A stretch of 64,000 nt of DNA from Algoriphagus machipongonensis (GTDB taxonomy: Bacteria > Bacteroidota > Bacteroidia > Cytophagales > Cyclobacteriaceae), in contig NZ_CM001023.1 of NCBI RefSeq assembly GCF_000166275.1, positions 2,111,001-2,175,000 of the forward strand, given 5' to 3'. The position numbers were made by a program, and so were the translations under genes. Below the pieces are notes generated by a model. That model made no database searches. It was given only the letters and a program-made list of their open reading frames with translations, and was not told the DNA's origin. Positions 53,827 through 63,471 of the stretch are shown piece after piece. The stretch's first letter is position 1. The number at the start of each line of letters is the position of its first letter.

Positions 53827-55050
53827 TTGTTAGGCGCCGTCATCCTCATACTCCTTCTCTTCGGCATAAGCCAACCCATTCTGGGTAATCTCCAGAGAGA
53901 GCATAAATGGGTAAAAGCAGGTTTGCTGAACCAGATGTTCTGGTACCATATGTTCTTTGGCTTGGTGTATTGGACCTATGCACAATTCAACCGATCAGAT
54001 TCAGTGAATTATTTTAATAAAGCTAAGTATTCTTGGAGAAACTGGTCTGATTCCTTTGCGGAAGGGGCCGATTTCGTGGAGTGGATGGCTTTCCCATTTG
54101 TCCGATGGTTTGGTTTTAATTACGATATGATGATGTTCCTTACTACCTGGTTGGGGTTTTGGGGCTTTGTCTATTTTTATTTGTTTTTTAAAGAAAACCT
54201 TCGCTTCAATCCCAAATTTGAGGGCTGGGATGCTATTACGATTTTTATGTTTTTACCCAATATGCATTTTTGGACAGCTTCTCTAGGGAAAGGTGCAGTG
54301 ATTTTTGCCGGCATTGGGTTTTTGGTATATGGTCTTTCCTGGCCGGCCAAAAGACCTTGGCATATCGCATTTGGTAGCTTCTTGACCTATATGGTTCGTC
54401 CCCATATTTTATTTGCAATTCTGATAGGGATGGGAGTGGGATTTGTCTTAGGTAGAGAAAAAGTACCCATTTATCAAAAGTATTTGGTCGTGTTTTTTGC
54501 TATAGGAATGAGTGTTTTTGTTTATGAAGATTTGATCACTTACCTAGGCTATGATCCAAATAATTTGATTGATTCATTTGAAGAAGAATCTGCTCTAAAT
54601 GCTCAAAGACTTTCTTCAGCAGGTTCTGGGGTAGATATGAACTCTTATAGTATGCCGATGAAGTTGTTTACTTTTTGGTTCAGACCACTTTTTGTGGATT
54701 CTCCCAATGCTTTGGGAATTGCAATCTCCTTCGAAAATGCCTTGTATATCTATATGTTTAGTAAGGTGGTCAGGAAGGATTTTATTACCTATATCAAGCA
54801 AGCTCCAGCGATGGTAAAGATGTCGGCAGTGGTGTTTATATCTATCTCTATATCCATGACTTTTGTAATGTCGAATCTGGGAATAATCATTCGACAAAAA
54901 TCCCAGATCATGTACTTTATGCTCTTTGTGGTGGTCGCATTTATGGATTGGCAAAAAACCAACCGCATCAAAAAACGAGGGGAGATTTTTAATAGAATCG
55001 TAGAGGAGGAGAGACGAAATAGGGAGTTGGCAGAGGCGGAGAGTGGATGA
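53827..55050 (+). CDS. Polytopic membrane protein, possible polysaccharide polymerase
   Basis: 407 residues, TTG start touching the heptad array; a later start is possible but would lose the first helix. About ten membrane segments. FLPNMHFWTASLGKGAVIFAG and YMVRPHILFAIL place charged residues within membrane-loop borders as in Wzy/EpsG-type proteins, and RSDSVNYFNKAK lies in an early loop. The last 40 residues are a charged tail (RIVEEERRNRELAEAE). With an ABC exporter a Wzy is not strictly needed, so the function is an open guess. Confidence 0.6.
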   Translation: MLGAVILILLLFGISQPILGNLQREHKWVKAGLLNQMFWYHMFFGLVYWTYAQFNRSDSVNYFNKAKYSWRNWSDSFAEGADFVEWMAFPFVRWFGFNYDMMMFLTTWLGFWGFVYFYLFFKENLRFNPKFEGWDAITIFMFLPNMHFWTASLGKGAVIFAGIGFLVYGLSWPAKRPWHIAFGSFLTYMVRPHILFAILIGMGVGFVLGREKVPIYQKYLVVFFAIGMSVFVYEDLITYLGYDPNNLIDSFEEESALNAQRLSSAGSGVDMNSYSMPMKLFTFWFRPLFVDSPNALGIAISFENALYIYMFSKVVRKDFITYIKQAPAMVKMSAVVFISISISMTFVMSNLGIIIRQKSQIMYFMLFVVVAFMDWQKTNRIKKRGEIFNRIVEEERRNRELAEAESG

Positions 55051-55860
55051 AATGTTGGATGCCTTCGGCGTTGTCCTGCTTCTCCAGAAGCTGTATTAAC
55101 CATCATTCATCGACATCTTACTGGCGTAACGTTTACGTCTCCGAATGACGATCTCGAGCCAGCGCTGGTGGAATACTATGCCTTTTCACCCAGGGTTTCG
55201 TCGTTCCTCCTTACCCCGGGTTATAAATATTTGACCCCGTTGGGGTCTGTCCATTAACCTTCTCGTTGTTCTGCTTCTCCAGAAGCTGGACCATTATACT
55301 TTGCTGCTTCTCCAGAAGCTGTAATAACCATCATTCATCGACATCTTGCTGGCGAAATGTTCGAGTCTCCGAATGACGATCTCGAGCCAGCGCCGGCGAA
55401 AATACGATATCATTTTACCTAGGGTTAACCCCGATAGCTATCGGGGCCTAGGCTATTAAGCTTTGACCCCCCATAGGGGTCTGTCCAAAAAACGTCACTT
55501 TGCCTGTGCGAGGGGCTGTCGCAGCCGCGGGACAGGCTGTTGGCCTTGTGCGGGAGAAGCTTTGCTGCGACGAAGGCTTTTGTCAACTTTTGCTTGTCCG
55601 CCGGAGGAGGAGCCTTCAAAAGTTGGATTAAATTGAATTTTGCCATTCAAAAGTACCGAAAAGTTAGTTTCTTTCTTGCTGGCGTAACGTTTACGTCTCC
55701 GGTAGACGATCCCGGGCCAGCTCTTTTGAAAAACTATATCTTTTAACAAGTAAACTTTGACCCCGATGGGCTCTAAATCTTTAATAAAATGACGCCCATT
55801 AAAAAATCTATTTTTGAGTACTAAAGAGTTTAGAACAATTATTTAAATTATAAAATAAAA
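55051..55860. repeat. 810-bp gap with repeat units A, B and C
   Basis: Units at 55071-55172, 55266-55402 and 55675-55722 share TTGCTGGCGTAACGTTTACG, TCTCCGAATGACGAT and GGGCCAGCGC, closed by a GCTGGC-GCCAGC inverted repeat. They are accompanied by CTTCTCCAGAAG hairpins and TTGACCCC...GGGGTCTGTCC hairpins (55228, 55460, 55747). Small ORFs here are repeat-derived. The deacetylase ATG follows. Confidence 0.75.
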
Positions 55861-56850
55861 ATGAATCCTGGTACCCTAACTATCTCACTCGATTTCGAAC
55901 TCCTCTGGGGAATATTTGATAAGGTAGGAACGAGCTATCAGCCTTCTTACTTTAGAAATACCCGAGACCTGGTCCCTATTATGCTGGAGAAATTTGCGGA
56001 ATCAGGCATTCAGGTAACCTGGGCCACGGTAGGGATGCTTTTTGCAGAAAATGAGGAAGAATGGAAAGCTTACTCTCCCAACTTTTTGCCTTCTTATAGA
56101 GATAGGAAATACTCTGCCTATGAGTGGATCAAAAAACATGGAATACGCCCCGAAGTACACTTTGCTCCTGAACTGATACAAAAGATCATTGAAACACCTG
56201 GGCAGGAATTAGGTTCCCATTCTTTTGCACACTATTACACCTTGATGCGTGGTCAAAGTCCCGAGCAGTTTGGAGAAGATTTAATAGCCACCCAAAAGAT
56301 TGCAAAAGATAAGTTTGGAGTAAAATTAGATTCTCTGGTCTTTCCACGTAACCATATCAATGAATTATACCTAGGAATCTGCGTGGAGAACGGTTATCGC
56401 TATGTCCGTGGAAATCCGAAGAATTGGTTCTGGCAGGAAACCCAGCATGAGAATTTAAGCAAGAAGTTTTTTAGGTCTGCGGATTGCTTTTTTCAGGTAG
56501 GGGCTAGGACTAGTTATCCCTTGGATGAAATACAGACTTTCGAAAATGAACCTCTTATTATTCCGGCATCCAGAATTTTAAGACCTATTGTTAAAGGGAA
56601 CCCTTTGATGAATTCCAGTAGACTTTCCAGGATTTTGGAGGAGATGGAGTTTGCAGCCAAAAATGGAGAAGTATACCATCTCTGGTGGCATCCACATAAT
56701 TTTGGGAAGGATCCTATTGCCTCCTTAAAGGAACTAGGTCAGATCCTGGGCCAGTTTATAAAATTGAAAGATGCTTATGGCATGCAATCCCTTCATATGA
56801 AAGGAATTGGAGAACTCGTGGAGCAAAAAAGTATTATTACTTCAGAATAG
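55861..56850 (+). CDS. Polysaccharide deacetylase family protein
   Basis: 329 residues, ATG start. The NodB-type start TISLDFELLWGIFD carries the catalytic/metal aspartate, and GQELGSHSFAHYYTL gives the H-x4-H zinc motif near residue 122. The late YHLWWHPHNFG contains the family's C-terminal histidine. No signal peptide, so it probably acts in the cytosol on a sugar precursor or glycolipid, as deacetylases in O-antigen loci do. Last gene of the polysaccharide locus, closed by a strong terminator. Confidence 0.87.
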   Translation: MNPGTLTISLDFELLWGIFDKVGTSYQPSYFRNTRDLVPIMLEKFAESGIQVTWATVGMLFAENEEEWKAYSPNFLPSYRDRKYSAYEWIKKHGIRPEVHFAPELIQKIIETPGQELGSHSFAHYYTLMRGQSPEQFGEDLIATQKIAKDKFGVKLDSLVFPRNHINELYLGICVENGYRYVRGNPKNWFWQETQHENLSKKFFRSADCFFQVGARTSYPLDEIQTFENEPLIIPASRILRPIVKGNPLMNSSRLSRILEEMEFAAKNGEVYHLWWHPHNFGKDPIASLKELGQILGQFIKLKDAYGMQSLHMKGIGELVEQKSIITSE

Positions 56851-56870
56851 CTTTAAAATAAGAACTAAAT

Positions 56871-56903
56871 AAAAGCCCCGAATTACACTAATTCGGGGCT
56901 TTT
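56871..56903. terminator. Strong bidirectional terminator
   Basis: A perfect 15-bp stem (AAAAGCCCCGAATTA / TAATTCGGGGCTTTT) with a CAC loop lies between the deacetylase and the convergent small gene at 56956. Confidence 0.9.
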
Positions 56904-56955
56904 CTATTTTATAAGCTTCCAAAGAAATCACTGATGAAAAGCTATTCTTGGTTTT

Positions 56956-57264
56956 TCAAATATGATCAGGTCTGGTTTCTGGATGTTTCTCCCAATATTG
57001 AACAATGGAGGGCATATATTCAGCACTTTCTATAGTACCCTGCAGATCTTCTTTTTGGCCTATGTAAAGGTATATTTTATTATCCTCCACCTTTTCCACT
57101 GTCAGCGCATCTTTTTCTATAATGCTTTGTACTTTTTTCCATTCCTTAGGATCGGTAATATAAGTTTCAAAACGGATGTAAAACTCTTCTCCAATGGGCG
57201 GAATGGGATAATCGCTAGGGATTTCTGCACGAATGGGAGGTTCGGTTGGTATTATGATTTTCAT
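56956..57264 (-). CDS. Small hypothetical protein
   Basis: 102 residues, no signal peptide. Acidic, with proline-rich N-terminal EPPIRAEIPSDYPIPPIGEE, then FYIRFETYITDPKEWKKVQSI and a terminal IVQYWEKHPETRPDHI. Codon use looks like that of real genes, and it is convergent to the deacetylase at a shared terminator. The overlapping + strand ORF has an implausible composition. Family not recognised. Confidence 0.65.
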   Translation of the reverse strand: MKIIIPTEPPIRAEIPSDYPIPPIGEEFYIRFETYITDPKEWKKVQSIIEKDALTVEKVEDNKIYLYIGQKEDLQGTIESAEYMPSIVQYWEKHPETRPDHI

Positions 57265-58263
57265 GATTTTGGCATGTTTTAGGTTTATTCAATCTATTCA
57301 TGAGTACGTAGAAAGACCATCAAAGGGTTTTTTAGAACGGTAAGTAAGCTTGGTATTTTAAAATCAGCCGTTGCTATTTTCTTTGATTAACACCAATTCA
57401 CTTTCGCCTTTCCACTGTGGCGGGTTATATATTCTTCTTTCGTTGTCCTGCTTCTCCAGAAGCCGGGCTACCATACTTTGCTGCTTCTCCAGAAGCTGGA
57501 CTATCCATCATTCATCCACATCTTGCTGGCGTAACGTTCTTGTCTCCGAAAGACGATTTCGGGCCAGCGCTGGGGAATTGATGTTCTTTTAATACCTAGG
57601 GTTAAAACCCTAGGTTAATGAAATCTTTGACCCCGTTGGGGTCTGTCCAAAACACGCCACTTGGACTACTCGCCATTGGGGATATGCGGTTTTTGGTGTG
57701 CCGTTTGGACCGTTAAAAAAATCGGCTAGCTCACGAGCTTCGAGTGAGATCCGTCGATTTTTAGGTACAGACAAGCTCCAAAAATCAAATCGGTCGAGAA
57801 TCGATTTGTATTCTCATAATAAAGACCGATTTGAAGCATAGACTCTGGCAAGAGGTTTTGCCTGCCTTCCGGTAGGCAGGGGTACTTTTACCTTTCAAAA
57901 GTACCAAGAAGATATTGTTGATTTCATCTTGCTGGCGTAACGTTTACGTCTCCGAATAACGATCCCGGGCCAGCGCTGTGGGAAATCAAGGACCCCTTGA
58001 GGGGCTCATACCCCATACCTCAGTAATTCATCCATGGTCTTTACCAAAAGGCTAGTTTCTGTGATTTTACAGCAATAGAAGAAAATTTGGTAGAATTCTT
58101 AAAAACCATGGGGTTGTTTTAAGAAAAAACTCCTCTTGTTAATAGAATTTGGGTTTCATTAATTAAAAGAATCATCTTTTATCTTCGTAAGAAGTATTAG
58201 GTGATTTTTTTTGAATTCAATAGTTTAGGTTTCGAGAATAGATTTAAACCAAATAAATAAGAT
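57265..58263. repeat. 1-kb gap with repeat units D and E
   Basis: Unit D at about 57441-57575 and unit E at 57927-57978 belong to the family of 55.1-55.7 kb. Also present are an ACCTAGGGTT...AACCCTAGGTT hairpin (57592), GACCCCGTTGGGGTC (57628), a CCTGCCTTCCGGTAGGCAGG hairpin (57870) and ACCCCTTGAGGGG (58004). From 58040 the DNA is ordinary and AT-rich, and should hold the promoter for the haem lipoprotein gene. Confidence 0.7.
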
Positions 58264-60855
58264 ATGGGCATTGGTAAATTCAGAATATCAATTCATTCAA
58301 TTCTTTACTTTTTTTTAGTTTGCCCAATTACAATCTTGATTAGCTGCGATTCGGATAATGATAAACATGATTCTTATCCTGAATCCTTTGATGATAGAAT
58401 TACTATTTCATTGATTGCTTCAAGCCCCGATATTGTCACACCAATAGGTATTACCATAGACAAAGAGGATCAAATTTATTTTTTGGAATCACATACCCAT
58501 ACGCCATTAAGTGAATACCAAGGGCCAAAATTTGATAGGATTATGAAGGGTGTCGACTCCAATGGAGATGGTATCCCCGAAAGTTGGAAGATTTATGCCG
58601 ATAGCATCATGGATGGTATGAATTTATTTTCTGGTCCAAACAATCATATTTTTCTAACTACAAAAGATGGAGTTTTTAGCTTTTCTGATACTGACCAAGA
58701 TGGTGTTGCTGATGTAAAAAACACATTGCTTCGGATGGTAGAGCCAGACAATGTTTATGACCATGCAGGAATTTTGGGATTGACAATCCAGAATGAGTGG
58801 ATTTATATAAGTCGTGGAAATACAGGAGGCTTGAAGTGGAAAATTCAAGGATCCGATGGAAGAGAGTTGAATGGGTATGGTGATGGAGGTAATGTTTTCC
58901 GCTGCAAGCTCGATGGTTCAGGATTAGAAGAAGTAGCCACCGGGTTTTGGAATCCTTTTGATTTGAAATTTGATCATTTAGGTAAATTAATGCTGATAGA
59001 CAATGATCCTGATAGTAGAGGACCAAACCGGCTCCTTGAAATCGTAAAAGGAGGGGATTATGGATATCAGTCTATTTATGGAGGAAGCGGAATTCATCCT
59101 TTTTTGGCATGGAATGGAGAATTGCCAGGCACTTTACCTTATTCGGCGGGTTTGGGCGAAGCTCCATCTGGATTGCTTGATGCGGCTTTTTCTAATTTAC
59201 CGAAAGATTATGCTAGGAGCTTATTGGTGAGTATTTGGGAAGAGAATAGTATCGTAACTGTTCCTCTGCTTGAGGATGAAAATAGGATATATGGAGAGCC
59301 AAAAATTCTTTTCAAGGGCGATAGTACTTTTCACCCGGTAGCTTTTGCCACAAATTCCAAAGGTGATATTTATTTAACTGATTGGGTAAAGAGGGCGTAT
59401 CCAAATCATGGCCTGGGTAAAATTTGGAAAATATCCGGTTCCCAGAAAGAACCAATTCAAGAAGATAGGGTCCTTTACAAGAATGGATTTGATCAGAGGA
59501 TTGAAAATTTGGATAGTCCTGATAAAATGAAGGCTCTATTGAAAAATGGAGACCCATTTGAGCAGGCGGTTGCCAGAGATCAGTTGTTGAAATTGATTTC
59601 AAAGGAAGATCTTATTTCTATGTTGGAAGGTTCGGACAAAGAATTGCAAATGCAAGCATTATTGATGCTTCAAAAAACTGATTTTGAAGTTTCAGATACT
59701 ATATTAAAATCATTGCTGAGGGATCAAGACCCTAAAATACAGCAAATGACCATGATCTACATCGCAACCAAGGGAAGAATGGATCTAAAAGGTGATTTGG
59801 AGAAAGCACTTCGTGAGAATAAAATCCCAACTAAATTATTTGATACTTACTTGGCCACAATAGGCCATCTAGATCCCGAATATGTCAAAAATTATGCTTC
59901 AAAAGAGGAAGTCTATAGTAGAGGATTGAAAAGGGAATTGCCCAAAGATTATGTGCTTAATCTGGTAAAAGATCCTGCTATCCCTGCCGAAGTGAAGAGT
60001 ATTGCAATTCCTCATATTAAGCAACCTTATGAACACGTCCAGGATTTATTGGTACTCCTACAAAATGAGCCAATTGTTGTAAAAGCTGCCTTACTTCAGA
60101 CTTTTAAGAAAATACCCAACAAGGAAGCTGAGGCAGTGATGTTAAGTTTGGTAGAAAATGAACAGGTTTTGGATGAAATCCGATCTGATGCTATTATAGC
60201 ATTAAGCTACCAAGGCAATTCATATTGCCAAGAGATGACAGCTTTATTGAAAGATGATTCGGAATTGATACAGGAAACAGCGCTCAATTATTTATGCTCA
60301 TGTAGAGATGACCAAGGGATAGCTGCTTTGGTAAAATCTACAATTAACAAGAATGAAAGATTAGAGGCCATTTGGAATAACTGCGGAGGAGAAACCCCAT
60401 CCACTGTAAATGGAACAGAGAATTTATCTGAATTAATTACTTCGGGAGATCCTGGACGAGGCAAAATGATTTTTCAATTGCAGAAATCTCAATGTACAAA
60501 TTGTCATCAGGTGGACGGCTGGGGAGGTATATTGGGTCCCGACTTATCGAACATAGGTAGCAGTAAAAATGAAAAACTTTTGGTTAGTGCTATTCTAGAG
60601 CCATCGGCAGAAATTTCACCGGAATGGCAAGGTTGGTATCTAGTTACTGAAGAAGGAAAAACTGTTTATGGAAGGCAGATTGATGTAGGTTCAAATGAAG
60701 TTGAAATCATGATGCAGAATGGAGAATTCGAAACATTTAAAAATGTCAAAGAATTCGGCCCCTCAGAAAAGTCTTTAATGCCTGAAAATCTAATGAATCA
60801 ATTTACTACAGCAGAGTTTATTGATTTGATTGCCTATTTAAAAACGTTGAACTAA
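58264..60855 (+). CDS. PVC-type haem-binding dehydrogenase-like lipoprotein
   Basis: 863 residues. Signal with lipobox LISC (Cys near residue 28). Residues 45-400 form a sorbosone-dehydrogenase-like propeller (GVDSNGDGIPESWK, WNPFDLKFDHLGKLMLIDND, GGDYGYQSIYGGSG, DIYLTDWVKRAYPNHGLGKI). Residues 430-700 are HEAT-like helical repeats, and the C-terminal 130 residues carry a cytochrome c site CTNCH with a distal LMPENLMNQ methionine region. Such proteins are exported and thought to oxidise sugars, passing electrons to haem. Followed 5 bp later by a Tat-exported protein; the same operon. Confidence 0.9.
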   Translation: MGIGKFRISIHSILYFFLVCPITILISCDSDNDKHDSYPESFDDRITISLIASSPDIVTPIGITIDKEDQIYFLESHTHTPLSEYQGPKFDRIMKGVDSNGDGIPESWKIYADSIMDGMNLFSGPNNHIFLTTKDGVFSFSDTDQDGVADVKNTLLRMVEPDNVYDHAGILGLTIQNEWIYISRGNTGGLKWKIQGSDGRELNGYGDGGNVFRCKLDGSGLEEVATGFWNPFDLKFDHLGKLMLIDNDPDSRGPNRLLEIVKGGDYGYQSIYGGSGIHPFLAWNGELPGTLPYSAGLGEAPSGLLDAAFSNLPKDYARSLLVSIWEENSIVTVPLLEDENRIYGEPKILFKGDSTFHPVAFATNSKGDIYLTDWVKRAYPNHGLGKIWKISGSQKEPIQEDRVLYKNGFDQRIENLDSPDKMKALLKNGDPFEQAVARDQLLKLISKEDLISMLEGSDKELQMQALLMLQKTDFEVSDTILKSLLRDQDPKIQQMTMIYIATKGRMDLKGDLEKALRENKIPTKLFDTYLATIGHLDPEYVKNYASKEEVYSRGLKRELPKDYVLNLVKDPAIPAEVKSIAIPHIKQPYEHVQDLLVLLQNEPIVVKAALLQTFKKIPNKEAEAVMLSLVENEQVLDEIRSDAIIALSYQGNSYCQEMTALLKDDSELIQETALNYLCSCRDDQGIAALVKSTINKNERLEAIWNNCGGETPSTVNGTENLSELITSGDPGRGKMIFQLQKSQCTNCHQVDGWGGILGPDLSNIGSSKNEKLLVSAILEPSAEISPEWQGWYLVTEEGKTVYGRQIDVGSNEVEIMMQNGEFETFKNVKEFGPSEKSLMPENLMNQFTTAEFIDLIAYLKTLN

Positions 60856-60859
60856 GATT

Positions 60860-61873
60860 ATGAAGAATTCACCTAGAAGGAATTTCCTTAAGAAAACTAC
60901 ATCGTTGATGGCTGTGGCCTCAGGTATTCCAATCTTGGGAAAGGCACGCAATCTACCTCAAGAAGCTTCTAATTATGTATCATCAAACATAGAAATACCA
61001 GATAATCCACTTGTATTGTTTGATAATTTTCACACAGGAAACAGGAGAAGTTATTCCATAAAAGCCAGATTTGAATCAGCCAAAAAGGCTGGATTTGATG
61101 GGTTTGAATTTGTTTCGATTGATCCTGATTCCGATTTGTGGAAGGAGGCTATGGAATTGAAGGAAGCGAGCGACTTTAAGGTTTTTGGATTGCATTGGAC
61201 TACCAATACCGTAGTAGACAAAAATGCGAATCAGATTGATTCTGCGATAGAAGGAATTGTAAATGCTGTGGAAGCCTGCGCTAACAATAGCATTGATTAC
61301 ATGAGCCTTTCCCTAAGCGGAACTGATGAACTTGGTGGGCCTACTATTCAGGAAAGTGGTTCTGCCAAAGCGGAAGAGAGGCATTGGGAACGGGCATTTA
61401 AGATTATTGCAGCTTTTGATGCCGCCTGTAAAAGTTTTGGTGTTACCGGATCATTATACCCTCATACCCATTGGCTTTGTGATACACCGGAGTCCCAAGT
61501 CAAAATTCTGGAAGGGGCTAATGCCCATTCAATCGGGCCGGCTTTTTGTTCACATCACTGGTATGCAAATAAAGCTGCTGCCGGTTTGGAGGAAGTTTTG
61601 GATTATCCCATCATGGAAAAATTAAATTATGTGGTGTTCACAAATGGAAAGTTCAGCGGTACCAATTTTCCAGCTGTGAGATTTGACGAAGGTGAAATTG
61701 ATATGGCTTGGGTCTACGCCAATATTATAAAATTCGGCTATAAAGGTCCAATTTCCTCCCAAGGTTGGGCAATAGGAGGAGATCCTTTTCAATCAAGTAA
61801 ATTATTTGTTGATACGATGCGTGATTTAAAGAAACGCTTTAGAGAACAGCCTGATCTATGGCCACTCATTTAA
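60860..61873 (+). CDS. Tat-exported sugar isomerase/epimerase-like TIM-barrel protein
   Basis: 337 residues. Tat signal SPRRNFLKKTTS at residues 4-15. The mature region is an AP-endonuclease-2/xylose-isomerase-like TIM barrel: ESAKKAGFDGFEFVSID, FKVFGLHWTTN, GSLYPHTHWLCD, AFCSHHWYANKAA, and a late GPISSQGWAIGGD. Metal-binding His/Asp/Glu are plausible at GLHWTTN and PHTH. Probably periplasmic sugar conversion together with the haem lipoprotein upstream. Substrate unknown. Confidence 0.82.
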   Translation: MKNSPRRNFLKKTTSLMAVASGIPILGKARNLPQEASNYVSSNIEIPDNPLVLFDNFHTGNRRSYSIKARFESAKKAGFDGFEFVSIDPDSDLWKEAMELKEASDFKVFGLHWTTNTVVDKNANQIDSAIEGIVNAVEACANNSIDYMSLSLSGTDELGGPTIQESGSAKAEERHWERAFKIIAAFDAACKSFGVTGSLYPHTHWLCDTPESQVKILEGANAHSIGPAFCSHHWYANKAAAGLEEVLDYPIMEKLNYVVFTNGKFSGTNFPAVRFDEGEIDMAWVYANIIKFGYKGPISSQGWAIGGDPFQSSKLFVDTMRDLKKRFREQPDLWPLI

Positions 61874-61937
61874 GGAACACGAAATTTTGAAAAGGCTTCG
61901 ATTGAATAAAAAGATATTTTAGACTTAACCTTCAAAG

Positions 61938-63302
61938 TTAATTGTGTCCTGGTACTGGCACTTTCTGTAATTTCTCAGGGATGTTTTGTTTCACTATTCT
62001 GAAGTCATTGTTTTGAAAATCCTGAAATATTTCCGGCCCAACAATGGGTTCATTTACCTTGAAAAGTGGTCCATAGCTGGATGATTCTTCGACAACCATG
62101 TTTTTTCCTACCCAATTATTTATCAAGCTCAATTGCTTTTCTTCAAGATTTTCCTGGTTGTATGGAAATGGAATAGCCAAGTCAAACCCATAATTTCCCA
62201 AAGAAATATTGTCTTTGATTAGTACATCATGAAAGTTTGGTGACCTTAAATCTATCCCTCCTGTGGGTGCTGACCAATGGTTTGCACTGCCATTTCTTAC
62301 CACGGTATTATTTGAGATCTCTATATTCTTTCGCATCAGGTTATTTCCCCAGATGCCAAAGTAGATTCCTGATCCTCTATTGTCTCGGATTAGATTGTGA
62401 TGAAATTTAATGTCGTCTACGATGGAGTTTTCACCTTCTACCGAGATTACAAAACCCCATTCATTTTCATAAGCCACATTTTCATACAATTCTATATTCT
62501 TCAACTCACCAAACCAAGCATCCACATAGAATGCTTGCCTTTTCAGGTGGTGTACCACATTATGATGAACCTTTCCATTTTGGCTGACTTCCTTCACGTC
62601 GATTCCTTCTTTGTCGCAATGATGAATCTCATTTTGATAGATTTCAAAATTAGTTGCTCCTGCTACCGTCAAAGCTTCATGAGGAGCTTCAGAACCTACT
62701 TTTCGCCCCGGCGTGGCCATTTCCATTCTATTTGCACCTGTTATTTCACAGTCAAAAACTTTCGTATGGTCTGAATACCATAAGCCAATGCCCGAGCCAA
62801 ACGTATTGTCAATTTTGCAGTTTGAAATTTCGATATGAGCAGTTTCTGGACCCCGGACAATGATCCCTTGAGAGTGACTATTTCTTACTTGAATCCCGTG
62901 AATCCTGAAATATTGGCTATCTGAAATGAATACCACCGCATGATGATCTGTGCTTAAATGCTTTCCCTCGGAATCAAAGAGATAATCTTTGCCTTCTAAT
63001 ATTACAGGTTGGTTTTTATAGTTGCTTAAAGTAATCCACTGGTTTTCCTCACCTGATTTTTCAATTACAAGCCCTTTCTCCAATTCATATACACCTGCCA
63101 ACAAATAAACAGTATCTCCTGGGGTTGCTTCTGATAATCCACGTTCTATGGTATTAAAAGGCTGATCTAATGTTCCATTTCCTTGCTGCTCCTGATCTGG
63201 TGAAACAAACCAAGACCTCGGGTTTGCCTTTAGACTATTAGAGTGAAATAAAAGGATTGTTAGAGAAGAAAGTAAAATTAGTAGGTATGATTTTGGGGTC
63301 AT
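61938..63302 (-). CDS. Secreted right-handed parallel beta-helix protein
   Basis: 454 residues with signal peptide (ends near SLKANP). WFVSPDQEQQGNGTLDQPFNTIERGL is the DUF1565-type opening, followed by coils with G-x-x-I-x-N spacing: IHGIQVRNSHSQGIIVRG, IEISNCKIDNTFGSGIGLWY, IELYENVAYENEWGFVISVE and GSGIYFGIWGNNLMRKNIEI. Such folds occur in polysaccharide lyases and epimerases and in many uncharacterised surface proteins. No catalytic set could be assigned. Convergent with the TIM-barrel gene. Confidence 0.85.
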   Translation of the reverse strand: MTPKSYLLILLSSLTILLFHSNSLKANPRSWFVSPDQEQQGNGTLDQPFNTIERGLSEATPGDTVYLLAGVYELEKGLVIEKSGEENQWITLSNYKNQPVILEGKDYLFDSEGKHLSTDHHAVVFISDSQYFRIHGIQVRNSHSQGIIVRGPETAHIEISNCKIDNTFGSGIGLWYSDHTKVFDCEITGANRMEMATPGRKVGSEAPHEALTVAGATNFEIYQNEIHHCDKEGIDVKEVSQNGKVHHNVVHHLKRQAFYVDAWFGELKNIELYENVAYENEWGFVISVEGENSIVDDIKFHHNLIRDNRGSGIYFGIWGNNLMRKNIEISNNTVVRNGSANHWSAPTGGIDLRSPNFHDVLIKDNISLGNYGFDLAIPFPYNQENLEEKQLSLINNWVGKNMVVEESSSYGPLFKVNEPIVGPEIFQDFQNNDFRIVKQNIPEKLQKVPVPGHN

Positions 63303-63471
63303 TTTAGCTTAAGTATGATTCTTTAAAATAGAAGTGTCTCAAGAATAAGAGAATGATTTTCCTTTATTAACCCCATTGCTTTAAGCTTTTCTTGTTTGAT
63401 TTTAGTTACTTAACTCACTCAAACAGGTTTTTCAAACCATATTATGAAATCAACAAGCCTCCTATATTTTA

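Noticed and set aside
55425..55749. Overlapping small ORFs on both strands
   Set aside because: They lie in units of the 55-kb repeat family, and inverted repeats keep several frames open by chance.
56962..57282. 106-residue + strand ORF opposite the small hypothetical gene
   Set aside because: Phe/Tyr-rich antisense shadow; the minus-strand frame has the more natural composition.
57371..57592. 73-residue ORF
   Set aside because: Made of the CTTCTCCAGAAG and TTGCTGGCG repeat unit D.
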